Shown here one piece after another: positions 1 to 6,125 of a stretch of 6,928 bases of DNA. The notes beneath the pieces were generated by a model. It made no database searches. It worked only from the letters and a program-made list of their open reading frames with translations, and was not told the origin of the DNA. Each line of letters starts with the position of its first letter. Positions within the stretch are counted from its first letter, which is position 1. Source of the DNA: Verrucomicrobiota bacterium (GTDB taxonomy: Bacteria; Verrucomicrobiota; Verrucomicrobiia; Limisphaerales; UBA9464); assembly GCA_017302195.1 (NCBI GenBank), contig JAFLEG010000237.1, forward strand, positions 1-6,928, in the 5' to 3' direction. A program made the position numbers and the translations under genes.

Positions 1-1
1 C

Positions 2-430
2 GGCATGTTTCGGGCGGCGGCCCTGGGGCGGTTTGCCCACACCCTGGGTGTCCTGGTGAAGAGCGGGGTCTCCCTGCTGCCGGCGCTGCGCATCGTGGAG
101 TCCACCATCGGCAACCGCATCCTGGCGGCACAGATCGCGCAGGTGGCCGACGAGACCCAGGGCGGCGCCTCCCTGGCGGCGCCGCTGCGCCGACTCGGCC
201 TGTTTCCCCGCAGCGTGGTGCAGATGATCGCGGTGGGCGAGGAGACCGGACGCCTGGATGACATGCTGCTGCGCGTGGCGGCCATCGAGGAGCGTCAGAT
301 GCGGTCCCGGACCAAGACCCTGATCTCGCTGCTGGCGCCGGTGCTGATCCTGATCGTGGGCGCCATTGTCGGGTTCATGGTCATCGCCCTGCTCCTTCCC
401 ATCTTCCGCATGAGCCGCGGCATCCAATAG
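2..430 (+). CDS. gspF: GspF, T2SS inner-membrane platform protein (C-terminal part, 5'-truncated)
   Basis: Polytopic inner-membrane protein of the T2SS platform; in the family it is thought to couple the GspE ATPase to pseudopilus assembly. The frame is open from the window edge, so the Met at position 5 is probably internal and the N-terminal T2SF domain lies outside. The visible 142 residues are the second T2SF domain. It opens with the typical TLGVLVKSGVSLLPAL stretch, followed by a helical region with the family signature GEETGRLDDMLLRVA. It ends in a long hydrophobic segment (about residues 105-135, LLAPVLILIVGAIVGFMVIA then LLLPIF), the usual last transmembrane helix. The TAG stop at 428-430 is followed by a 38-base gap before gspG. 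PilC of type IV pili is the only close alternative; the downstream gspG-M genes favour GspF. The family call is very secure. Confidence 0.95.
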   Translation, partial: GMFRAAALGRFAHTLGVLVKSGVSLLPALRIVESTIGNRILAAQIAQVADETQGGASLAAPLRRLGLFPRSVVQMIAVGEETGRLDDMLLRVAAIEERQMRSRTKTLISLLAPVLILIVGAIVGFMVIALLLPIFRMSRGIQ

Positions 431-468
431 CCAAAGTCCGCCTTCAATCCCCCCAATCCCGTCTGCCC
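431..468 (+). other. gspF-gspG intergenic gap, pyrimidine-rich, no visible Shine-Dalgarno
   Basis: This is the largest gap in the window. It is rich in C and T, with a C-run around 449-454 and two CAATCC-type words. I see no purine-rich ribosome binding site before the GTG at 469, no convincing -35/-10 pair and no hairpin with a T-run. Translation of gspG may depend on coupling to gspF or on SD-independent initiation; this is inference. Confidence 0.5.
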
Positions 469-903
469 GTGAAATCCATCCCTCGTATCCACCGAACCAC
501 CGCCGCCTTCACCCTGATCGAGATCATGGTGGTGGTGATCGTGCTGGCCGTGCTCGCGGCCACCATCATCCCGCAGTTCGTCGGCACCACGACCGACGCC
601 AAGATCAGCGCGTCCAAGGCGCACATCGCCGAACTGGAATCGGCGCTGGAGCGTTACTACGTGCACATGGACCGCTACCCCACGGCGTCCGAGGGCCTGC
701 AGGTGCTGGTGGAGGCGCCCGCCACGGATGCCGACAAGTGGCGGGGACCGTACGTCAAGCAGTTGCGCCCCGATCCCTGGCGCAATCCCTATCAGTACAA
801 GCGGCCGGGCACCCGCCATCCGGGCTCGTTCGACCTGTGGTCGCGGGGCGCCGATGGCGCGGACGGCGGCGAGGGGGCGGCGGCGGACGTGGGCAACTGG
901 TAG
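469..903 (+). CDS. gspG: GspG, major pseudopilin of the T2SS
   Basis: Main subunit of the periplasmic pseudopilus that pushes exoproteins through the secretin. At 144 residues it has normal family length. It has a short basic leader (residues 1-13) and a prepilin-peptidase site A13|F14 in AAFTLIEIMVVV, with the conserved Glu5 of the mature protein (E18) and a hydrophobic N-terminal helix (about 14-36). The GspG signature follows: WRGPY (91-95), DPWRNPYQY (102-110), and a C-terminal loop FDLWSRGADGADGGEG...ADVGNW (121-144). In known GspG structures this loop binds calcium; D129 and D140 are the likely ligand equivalents. The start is GTG at 469 because it gives a standard short leader and no ATG lies upstream in frame. 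The residue before the cut is Ala, not the usual Gly. gspH begins 4 bases after the stop. Confidence 0.97.
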   Translation: MKSIPRIHRTTAAFTLIEIMVVVIVLAVLAATIIPQFVGTTTDAKISASKAHIAELESALERYYVHMDRYPTASEGLQVLVEAPATDADKWRGPYVKQLRPDPWRNPYQYKRPGTRHPGSFDLWSRGADGADGGEGAAADVGNW

Positions 904-907
904 GCCG

Positions 908-1468
908 ATGTCCCGTTGCCACCGTCATTTTGCGGGCCCGCGGTTCCGCGCTGCCTTCACGCTCATCGAGCTGATGGTGGTGCTGGCCCTCATCGCCATC
1001 CTGTCGGCGGTCATCCTTCCCGAGATGCGCGGCACTCTGGAAGACGCGGTGCTGCGATCCTCGGCCCGGCAGTTGGTGGATGCCTTCAGCCTGGCCAGCG
1101 GCCGCGCGGTCGCGTTGAGCCGCCCCCACCGGGTGCGTGTGGATCGGGATTCCGGAGAGTATGTCATTGAAGCGCAGTCCGGACGGCGGGGGGGCGGCCA
1201 TCCCTTCCGGGCCGTGGCGGACCTCACGGGCGGCGGCGGACGTCTGGACTCGCGGGTCTCGGTGCAGATTCATCCTACGCGCGCCGAGTCTCCGGTGGAC
1301 GAACCGCTGGCCGCCCCGTCACCGCGGCCCAATGCCGTGACCTTCTACGCCGATGGCACCGCCGAAGCCATGGAGGTGTCGCTTCAGGACCGGTTGGGCG
1401 GCGGCCTCCTGCTGCGTCTCAACCCGGTGACCTCCCGTGTCCGCATTGTGGAACGGAGCCATCCATGA
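908..1468 (+). CDS. gspH: GspH, minor pseudopilin of the T2SS
   Basis: Minor pseudopilin, 186 residues, thought to link the GspI-J-K tip complex to the GspG filament. The leader (1-16) is basic and His/Arg-rich. The prepilin-peptidase site is A16|F17 in RAAFTLIELMVVLALIAIL, with E21 as the mature Glu5, followed by the N-terminal hydrophobic helix. A globular beta-rich part follows, with the typical GspH closing pattern NAVTFYADGTAEAMEVSL then LLLRLNPVTSRVRIV. The ATG at 908 was chosen because it gives a normal leader directly after gspG; the frame is open further upstream, but only inside gspG. A weak TAGG lies just before the start. As in GspG, the -1 residue is Ala. A run of seven G at 1188-1194 lies inside the gene, but the frame stays intact through the conserved C-terminus. 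The stop overlaps the gspI start (ATGA). Confidence 0.94.
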   Translation: MSRCHRHFAGPRFRAAFTLIELMVVLALIAILSAVILPEMRGTLEDAVLRSSARQLVDAFSLASGRAVALSRPHRVRVDRDSGEYVIEAQSGRRGGGHPFRAVADLTGGGGRLDSRVSVQIHPTRAESPVDEPLAAPSPRPNAVTFYADGTAEAMEVSLQDRLGGGLLLRLNPVTSRVRIVERSHP

Positions 1469-1923
1469 TCGTTCCCAATCATCGTCCGAGGAACGCCACA
1501 GGCTTCTCCCTGGTGGAGGTGATGGTGGCCCTGCTCATCCTGGGATTCGCCGTGGCGGGCCTGGCGCAGGGGATCACCACGGCAATTCGGTCCACGAAGG
1601 ATTCGGAGCGTCAGACCGTGGCGGCATTTCTTGCCGCGGGGCGCGTGGAACTGCTCCGCGCCGAACTCGAGGTCAGCGACGGGGTCACCGAAGGACAGGG
1701 CGGGACCGGGTTGTCGCAGTTTCGGTGGACGGAAACCGTGCGTCCCACACCGGTCACGGGACTGCATGAGGTCACGGTTCTGGTCCGGCATGCCGAGGAA
1801 TCCGCGCCCCTCTACGAACTGCGCACCCTGCTGTTCGATCCTCCGGGCGGATCGCGGACCAATGGTCCGGCGGCCGCAGACCGCTCGTCCCGAAACCGCG
1901 ACGCGGGAAGGAATCCGCGATGA
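1465..1923 (+). CDS. gspI: GspI, minor pseudopilin of the T2SS
   Basis: Minor pseudopilin, 152 residues; in the family it forms the tip complex with GspJ and GspK and is thought to start pseudopilus assembly. The leader is 13 residues, with cleavage at G13|F14 in ATGFSLVEVMVALLILGFAV; E18 is the mature Glu5. The following region has the GspI pattern of an extended N-terminal helix ending in AAGRVELLRAEL, a short Gly-rich turn (GVTEGQGGTG) and a strand containing FRWTETVRP. A GGAG at 1455-1458, six bases before the ATG, supports the start, which overlaps the gspH stop by 4 bases. The last 25 or so residues are Gly/Ala/Arg/Asn-rich with no family resemblance and look like a disordered tail. The alternative of a type IV pilus PilV-like protein is unlikely in this gene order. 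Confidence 0.93.
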   Translation: MIVPNHRPRNATGFSLVEVMVALLILGFAVAGLAQGITTAIRSTKDSERQTVAAFLAAGRVELLRAELEVSDGVTEGQGGTGLSQFRWTETVRPTPVTGLHEVTVLVRHAEESAPLYELRTLLFDPPGGSRTNGPAAADRSSRNRDAGRNPR

Positions 1924-2690
1924 CCCCGGGGTTGCCAGGAGGGCGGGGCAGGGGGTTCACCCTCATCGAAATGGTCATCAGCACCGCGCTGATGGCGCTG
2001 GTCCTCGGGGGAGCGTACGCCTGCCTGCGGGCCGGGCTGGCCGGTCAACGGCTGGTGGAGCCGCGGACCGACGTCTTTCAGACGGCGCGTGTGGTCCTGG
2101 ATCGCCTGAGCGCCGATCTGCGCTGTGCCTGCCCGCTTCCCCAGGGCGCTCCGTTCCTGGGGGAGCAGCGGAGGATCGGGGATGCCTCGGCGGACAACCT
2201 GGATTTTGCCACGCACAACTACACCCCCACCCGGCCCGCCGAAGGGGATTTCTGCGAGCAGAGCGTATTCCTGGAGCAGGATCCGCAGACGGGGCGCCTG
2301 ACACTGTGGCGTCGGCGCAACCCAGCCATCGCCTTCGATCCGCTGTCCGGCGGTCGCCGGGAGGAACTGGCGACCGGGATCGCCGGGCTGAAGCTCGAGT
2401 ACTATGACGGCTTGAAGTGGTACGACTCGTGGGGGGATCCGGAGGCCGGCACGGGAAAGCCGCAGCCCTCGGTCCCGCGCCCAAACCTCGTCGGGCTACC
2501 CGACGCGGTCCGCATCACGTTGCTGTTTGACAGCCAACCGCGCGCCCGGAGGGCGGAGACGGCGGCGGCGAATGCCGAGCCGCCCCTGGTCTTTCAGACC
2601 ATTGCGCGGATTGGGGTGCCGTCCTCGGGATCCGGCACCTCCACTGCGTCCGGCCCCGAATCGGGTCCGGCGACCCCTCCGACGCCATGA
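1920..2690 (+). CDS. gspJ: GspJ, minor pseudopilin of the T2SS
   Basis: Minor pseudopilin of the I-J-K tip complex, 256 residues, somewhat longer than typical proteobacterial GspJ (about 200). Leader residues 1-12 are Gly/Arg-rich; cleavage is at G12|F13 in GRGFTLIEMVISTALMAL, with E17 as the mature Glu5. Family hallmarks follow: RVVLDRLSADLRCA (57-70), the strand-turn KLEYYDGLKWYDSWGD (158-173), and LPDAVRITLLF (193-203). Cysteines at 69, 71 and 112 would lie in the periplasm. The final 25 or so residues are Ser/Gly/Thr/Pro low-complexity sequence. AAGGA at 1908-1912, seven bases upstream, supports the ATG at 1920, which overlaps the gspI stop by 4 bases (ATGA). Confidence 0.95.
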   Translation: MTPGLPGGRGRGFTLIEMVISTALMALVLGGAYACLRAGLAGQRLVEPRTDVFQTARVVLDRLSADLRCACPLPQGAPFLGEQRRIGDASADNLDFATHNYTPTRPAEGDFCEQSVFLEQDPQTGRLTLWRRRNPAIAFDPLSGGRREELATGIAGLKLEYYDGLKWYDSWGDPEAGTGKPQPSVPRPNLVGLPDAVRITLLFDSQPRARRAETAAANAEPPLVFQTIARIGVPSSGSGTSTASGPESGPATPPTP

Positions 2691-4048
2691 TCGTTGCCCC
2701 GGCCACCCCAGTTCCAGCCGTCCCCAGGGGAGCCCACCTCCGGGGCCGCTCCGGCTCGGTGCTGGTGGGGGTGCTGTGGTGCGTGGTGCTGCTGTCCGTC
2801 CTGGTCCTGGGAATGCTTCAGACCACGCGCAAGGACCTCATGATCGGCAAATACCATGCAGACCGCATCCAGGCCCATTACCTGGCCCTGGCCGGCGTCG
2901 AGAAGGCGAAGGCCCTGCTGCATCAGGATGCGCTGACCCGAAGCCGGTCGGGGGTGCACCACGGTCCCGGGCTGTACAATGCCCCGGAGCAGTTTCAGGA
3001 CATGAAGTTGGGGCGCGGCGCCTTCAGCGTATTCCGGCCGGCGCGCGCGGGGGAGGGCGGCGGCATGATCTTCGGGGTTTCGGATGAAGAAGGCCGGCTC
3101 AACATCAACGTGGCGGACGTCAATCAACTGACCAATCTCCTGGGCCTCACCACGGATATCGCCGCGGCCATCGTGGACTGGCACGACTCCGACAACACCG
3201 TGTCACCGGGGGGTGCCGAGACCCCCTACTATGCCACGCTGCAACCGCCCTATCGCGCCCGGAACGGACCGATCCCCACCCTCCGGGAGCTGCTGATGGT
3301 GCGCGGCGTGACGGAGGAAAAACTCTTCGGTCCGGCCGGGGAAGCCTCGGAGGGGGACGGGGGCTCCGGGGTCGCGGAGGTCGCGCCGGAGACGGGATGG
3401 GCCGGTTGGCTCACTGCGCATTCCGGGGTGGCCAATGTGGACGCCTCGGGCGGGGATCGGGTCAACGTGCAGAATGCCGACGTGGCGGCCCTGACCGGCG
3501 TGCGGGGGGTCACGCAGGAAATCGCCCGGGCCATTGTCGCCCACCGGGGGCAGAGCCCGATCCGCTCGCTGGTGGACCTGCTGGATGTCCCGGCGGCGCC
3601 CCCTCCCGGGGCACAGCCGGGCAACAACCGGAACAATAACAATGCCAACCGGCCCAAGGTTATTGACGAGCGGCTGCTCAAGGAGGTTGCGGACTCGCTG
3701 ACCGTCGCGGAGGGCGCGAGCCTGGAGGGTGTGGTCAATGTGAATACCGCACCCGTGGAGGTGTTGATGTGCCTGCCCCGCGTGGATCGAATGCTCGCCC
3801 AGGCCGTCGTGGCCCACCGCCAGGCCAATGGGTTCTTCGCCCATGAGGCCGCGCTGCTCGACGTTCCCGGAATGACTCGGGAGATTCTCAGGGAATTGTC
3901 GCCGCGGATTGCCATGCGCTCCGAGACCTTCCGCATTCGCAGCGAAGGCCGGGTGGGAGATCGCGGCAGCCGGCAGCGAATCGAGGTGGTGGTTCGAGTC
4001 GGGGCCCGCACGGTGTCCACGCTCGCCTATCGGGAGGATGACTTGTGA
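2687..4048 (+). CDS. gspK: GspK, large minor pseudopilin with three helix-hairpin-helix-like segments
   Basis: Tip pseudopilin of the T2SS, 453 residues, against roughly 300-340 in well-studied proteobacteria. The leader is about 23 residues; the likely cut is G23|S24 in RSGSVLVGVLWCVVLLSVLV. Gly28 stands at mature position 5; lack of Glu5 is normal for GspK. A helix-hairpin-helix-like segment starts at LNINVADVNQL (138-148), with the acidic DWHDSDN (164-170) and the GspK signature SPGGAETPYY (173-182), then TLRELLMVRGVTEEKLFG. A second copy is RVNVQNADVAALTGVRGVTQ (258-277) to DLLDV (297-301). After an Asn-rich linker (312-322), a third is VVNVNTAPVEVLMCLP (349 on) to LLDVPGM (390-396). The C-terminus (IRSEGRVGDRGSRQRIEVVV) matches the family end. 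No clear SD is visible; the ATG overlaps the gspJ stop by 4 bases, so coupling is likely. Confidence 0.95.
   Translation: MIVAPATPVPAVPRGAHLRGRSGSVLVGVLWCVVLLSVLVLGMLQTTRKDLMIGKYHADRIQAHYLALAGVEKAKALLHQDALTRSRSGVHHGPGLYNAPEQFQDMKLGRGAFSVFRPARAGEGGGMIFGVSDEEGRLNINVADVNQLTNLLGLTTDIAAAIVDWHDSDNTVSPGGAETPYYATLQPPYRARNGPIPTLRELLMVRGVTEEKLFGPAGEASEGDGGSGVAEVAPETGWAGWLTAHSGVANVDASGGDRVNVQNADVAALTGVRGVTQEIARAIVAHRGQSPIRSLVDLLDVPAAPPPGAQPGNNRNNNNANRPKVIDERLLKEVADSLTVAEGASLEGVVNVNTAPVEVLMCLPRVDRMLAQAVVAHRQANGFFAHEAALLDVPGMTREILRELSPRIAMRSETFRIRSEGRVGDRGSRQRIEVVVRVGARTVSTLAYREDDL
3623..3649 (+). repeat. Asn codon-rich linker in gspK
   Basis: Codons 313-321 of gspK read NNRNNNNAN, built from AAC and AAT triplets. 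It follows a Pro/Gly-rich stretch and separates the second and third helix-hairpin-helix-like segments. It is locally AT-richer than its surroundings and most likely a flexible linker. Confidence 0.7.
4032..4037 (+). promoter_or_regulatory. Ribosome binding site for gspL (GGGAGG)
   Basis: GGGAGG lies seven bases before the GTG at 4045, inside the last codons of gspK. It supports the GTG start and its 4-base GTGA overlap with the gspK stop. Confidence 0.75.
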
Positions 4049-5562
4049 AATTGCCCGAGTGGTTCGCTCCTGTCTGGATGTTTGCCGAGATCGGTGCCGA
4101 GTCCTTCCACGCCCGACTGGGGGAACGCGGGGTGGATCTCCCGGTGCGCCGTCAGGCGGATGGACGCCTGACGCCGGCTTCGGTGGAACAGATCCAGGGG
4201 GCATTGCGGACCCTGGCCGGAGGGCGGCCTGGCTGGGGGAAGGTTCGGGTCTGCTGTGCGCTGCCCGGACGCGGCCTGATCTTCCGGACCATGAGCCTGC
4301 CGGCGGCGGCCGGGGAAATCCCGCGGCTCCTGCCCCTGCAGATGGAGGCGGAGTTTCCGCTGCCCCCGGAGGCCCTTGCCTGGGGCTGGATGCCCCTGCC
4401 GTCCTCCGAACCGTCGCCGACCGAACCGAAGCAGCAGGTGCTGGTTGCCGCACTGCGTCGGGAAGCCGTGGAGGATCACGCGGCATTGTTCGGTTCGTGG
4501 GCGGCTGAGGTGGTGTTCACCCCGGCCGCCCTGGCCCGAGCCGAGCTGATTCCCCGACGTCCCGCGCGGTTTGCCTTGCTGGAGGCCGGGGCGCGACACT
4601 GCGAGTTGCTGCTCTGGGACGCCGGGGAGGCGCCGGTGGTTCGTCCGGTGGCCTGGGGGCCGGAATCACAGGCGGGAGCGGATGGATCCGTCCGGACCGG
4701 CTCCGGTTCGAGCCAGGGTGCGGCGGTGTCGGGGACCGGCAACTGGACGGCCTGGGTGCGGCAGGCGCCCTTGTGGATTTCCGGACCCGGCGCGGCGGCG
4801 GCTCTCCAGTCGGGCGCGGTGGCGGGAATTGCCAGCATGGGCGAGGTGCAGAAGCTGGCTGACACTGGCGCCGGTGGTGCCGGGATCTCCACCGCGATCC
4901 AGGGACTGATGCGGCGCGGGGTGCCGTCCGCGGCCTCCGCCGAGCCCGGCTTCATCGCGCTGCGGACGGCGGTTCCGTCCGAAGCCGCCCGCCGTCTTTC
5001 CCAACGCATTCCCCGCCGGCCGCTGTCGGTGGCCGTGGCGCTCCTGGTGCTGGTCCTGGCGTTTCCCTATCTGGAGGCCTGGGGCCTCAAGCCACGCCTT
5101 TCCCGCCGGCTCACGGAGCTGAAATCCGACAGCGCCCAACTGGCGGTGATTGACCGCGAACTGAGCTTTCTGCGCTACCTGGAGTTGAATCAGGCGCCCC
5201 ATCTCGATGCGGCCTACGTCGTCGCCCAGGCGGCGCCGTCCGGAACCCGCGTGGAGACGCTCAGCATCAACCGGCAGGGCGAGGTGTCCCTGACGGGATA
5301 CCTGCGCGATCTGGCGCAGGTCGGCGACTTCCGCCTGAAGCTCGTCAACTCCGGATTCTTTTCCAGCGTGGTGGTGGAGGACCAGACTCCGACGCCGGAC
5401 CGCCAGCGGATCAACTTTCGCATCGCGGCGCGCTGGAAGGATTCGTCCGAACGGGAAGGCCTGGCGCTGGGTCCCAATCTTCCGCCGGGCGGATCCAACG
5501 CCCCGGCCGCACCGGGCGGTCCGGTACGTCCACCCCCACCCACTCCAGGAACACCGCCATGA
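4045..5562 (+). CDS. gspL: GspL, T2SS platform protein with PilM-like and PilN-like halves
   Basis: Bitopic inner-membrane platform protein, 505 residues; in the family the cytoplasmic part binds GspE and the periplasmic part pairs with GspM. Residues 1-310 form an actin-like cytoplasmic domain. VRVCCALPGRGLIFRTMSLP (67-86) followed by LPLQMEAEFPLPPEAL resembles the PilM family strongly, and RFALLEAGARHCELLLWDAG (175-194) matches the second sugar-kinase-like strand pair. A Gly/Ser-rich insert lies at about 208-229. One transmembrane segment is at about 327-347 (LSVAVALLVLVLAFPYLEAW). A PilN-like periplasmic ferredoxin-type domain follows, with VETLSINRQGEVSLTGYLRD (403-422) to RINFRIAARW (455-464). 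The last 40 residues are a Pro/Gly-rich tail, unusual for the family. The GTG start has a good SD. It could equally be described as a PilM-PilN fusion; context decides for GspL. Confidence 0.88.
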   Translation: MKLPEWFAPVWMFAEIGAESFHARLGERGVDLPVRRQADGRLTPASVEQIQGALRTLAGGRPGWGKVRVCCALPGRGLIFRTMSLPAAAGEIPRLLPLQMEAEFPLPPEALAWGWMPLPSSEPSPTEPKQQVLVAALRREAVEDHAALFGSWAAEVVFTPAALARAELIPRRPARFALLEAGARHCELLLWDAGEAPVVRPVAWGPESQAGADGSVRTGSGSSQGAAVSGTGNWTAWVRQAPLWISGPGAAAALQSGAVAGIASMGEVQKLADTGAGGAGISTAIQGLMRRGVPSAASAEPGFIALRTAVPSEAARRLSQRIPRRPLSVAVALLVLVLAFPYLEAWGLKPRLSRRLTELKSDSAQLAVIDRELSFLRYLELNQAPHLDAAYVVAQAAPSGTRVETLSINRQGEVSLTGYLRDLAQVGDFRLKLVNSGFFSSVVVEDQTPTPDRQRINFRIAARWKDSSEREGLALGPNLPPGGSNAPAAPGGPVRPPPPTPGTPP

Positions 5563-6125
5563 AGTTCCCCACACTGACGGATCGGGATCGTCGGACGGTC
5601 CGGCTCGCGGCCATGGGCCTGGGCCTCTATCTCGTCCTTTTCGGGGGATGGCGTCTCTTCAACGCGGCATCCCAGCGCCGGGTGGAATACCGTCAATTGC
5701 AGCGCGAGGCCGCAGCCCTGCGGCAGAAGTTCGACCTGTACGACTCACGGGTCGTCCGGTTGCGCCGGCTGATGGAGTCCTTCCAGATGGACCCGTCCCG
5801 CCTGCCCACCAACACGCTGGTGGCCGATGCCAGCGCCGCCCTCCAGCAGTCGGCCCAGCAGAGCGGCCTGCAACTGGGGCCGATCCGCGAAACGCTCAAC
5901 CGGGGAGCCGAGCGGGAGGTGGGCTCCATTCGTCTGGAGGCCTCGGGACAGGTGCCGGCCCTGATGGCGTTTCTGCATCGCATCCGGGGCCTGGGTTTCC
6001 CCCTGGTGATGGACTCCCTGCAATTGAATCCGGAGCCCATGCGTCCGGGCATGATCAGGCTCAGTCTCAATCTCATCCTGCTCAACTACGGGCAGTGGCA
6101 GGAAACGGAGGGGCCCCGTGGTTGA
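5559..6125 (+). CDS. gspM: GspM, T2SS platform protein (PilO-like)
   Basis: Bitopic inner-membrane protein, 188 residues, partner of GspL in the T2SS platform. It has a charged cytoplasmic N-terminus (1-15), one transmembrane helix (about 16-34, LAAMGLGLYLVLFGGWRLF) and a heptad-like helical stretch (about 36-75, Arg/Gln/Leu-rich) likely to form a coiled coil. A periplasmic ferredoxin-like domain ends with the PilO/GspM pattern GQVPALMAFLHRIRGLGFPL and then IRLSLNLILL. AGGA at 5547-5550, eight bases upstream, supports the ATG, which overlaps the gspL stop by 4 bases. Sequence conservation in GspM is weak in general, so the call rests on topology, the PilO-like C-terminus and the position after gspL. 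Confidence 0.86.
   Translation: MKFPTLTDRDRRTVRLAAMGLGLYLVLFGGWRLFNAASQRRVEYRQLQREAAALRQKFDLYDSRVVRLRRLMESFQMDPSRLPTNTLVADASAALQQSAQQSGLQLGPIRETLNRGAEREVGSIRLEASGQVPALMAFLHRIRGLGFPLVMDSLQLNPEPMRPGMIRLSLNLILLNYGQWQETEGPRG
6107..6113 (+). promoter_or_regulatory. Ribosome binding site for the gspC-like gene (GGAGGGG)
   Basis: A strong purine-rich GGAGGGG lies four bases before the GTG at 6118 (about six if only GGAGG is counted), within the end of gspM. It decides the GTG start, since the next in-frame Met (residue 28) would fall inside the transmembrane helix. Confidence 0.75.

Noticed and set aside
728..907. Upstream extension of gspH into gspG
   Set aside because: It would add 60 residues of Arg/Ala-rich sequence before the prepilin leader; the ATG at 908 gives a normal leader length.
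1631..2407. 258-codon plus-strand frame overlapping gspI and gspJ
   Set aside because: Arg/Pro/Ala-rich out-of-frame reading of two genes with clear pseudopilin motifs.
3203..4486. 427-codon open frame on the minus strand opposite gspK and gspL
   Set aside because: Its translation is Arg/Pro/Gly-rich with no family resemblance and it lies antisense to two well-supported genes; long antisense frames are expected in GC-rich DNA.
4666..5574. 302-codon minus-strand frame opposite gspL
   Set aside because: Arg/Gly/His-rich shadow of the gspL frame, with no recognisable domain and no start context.
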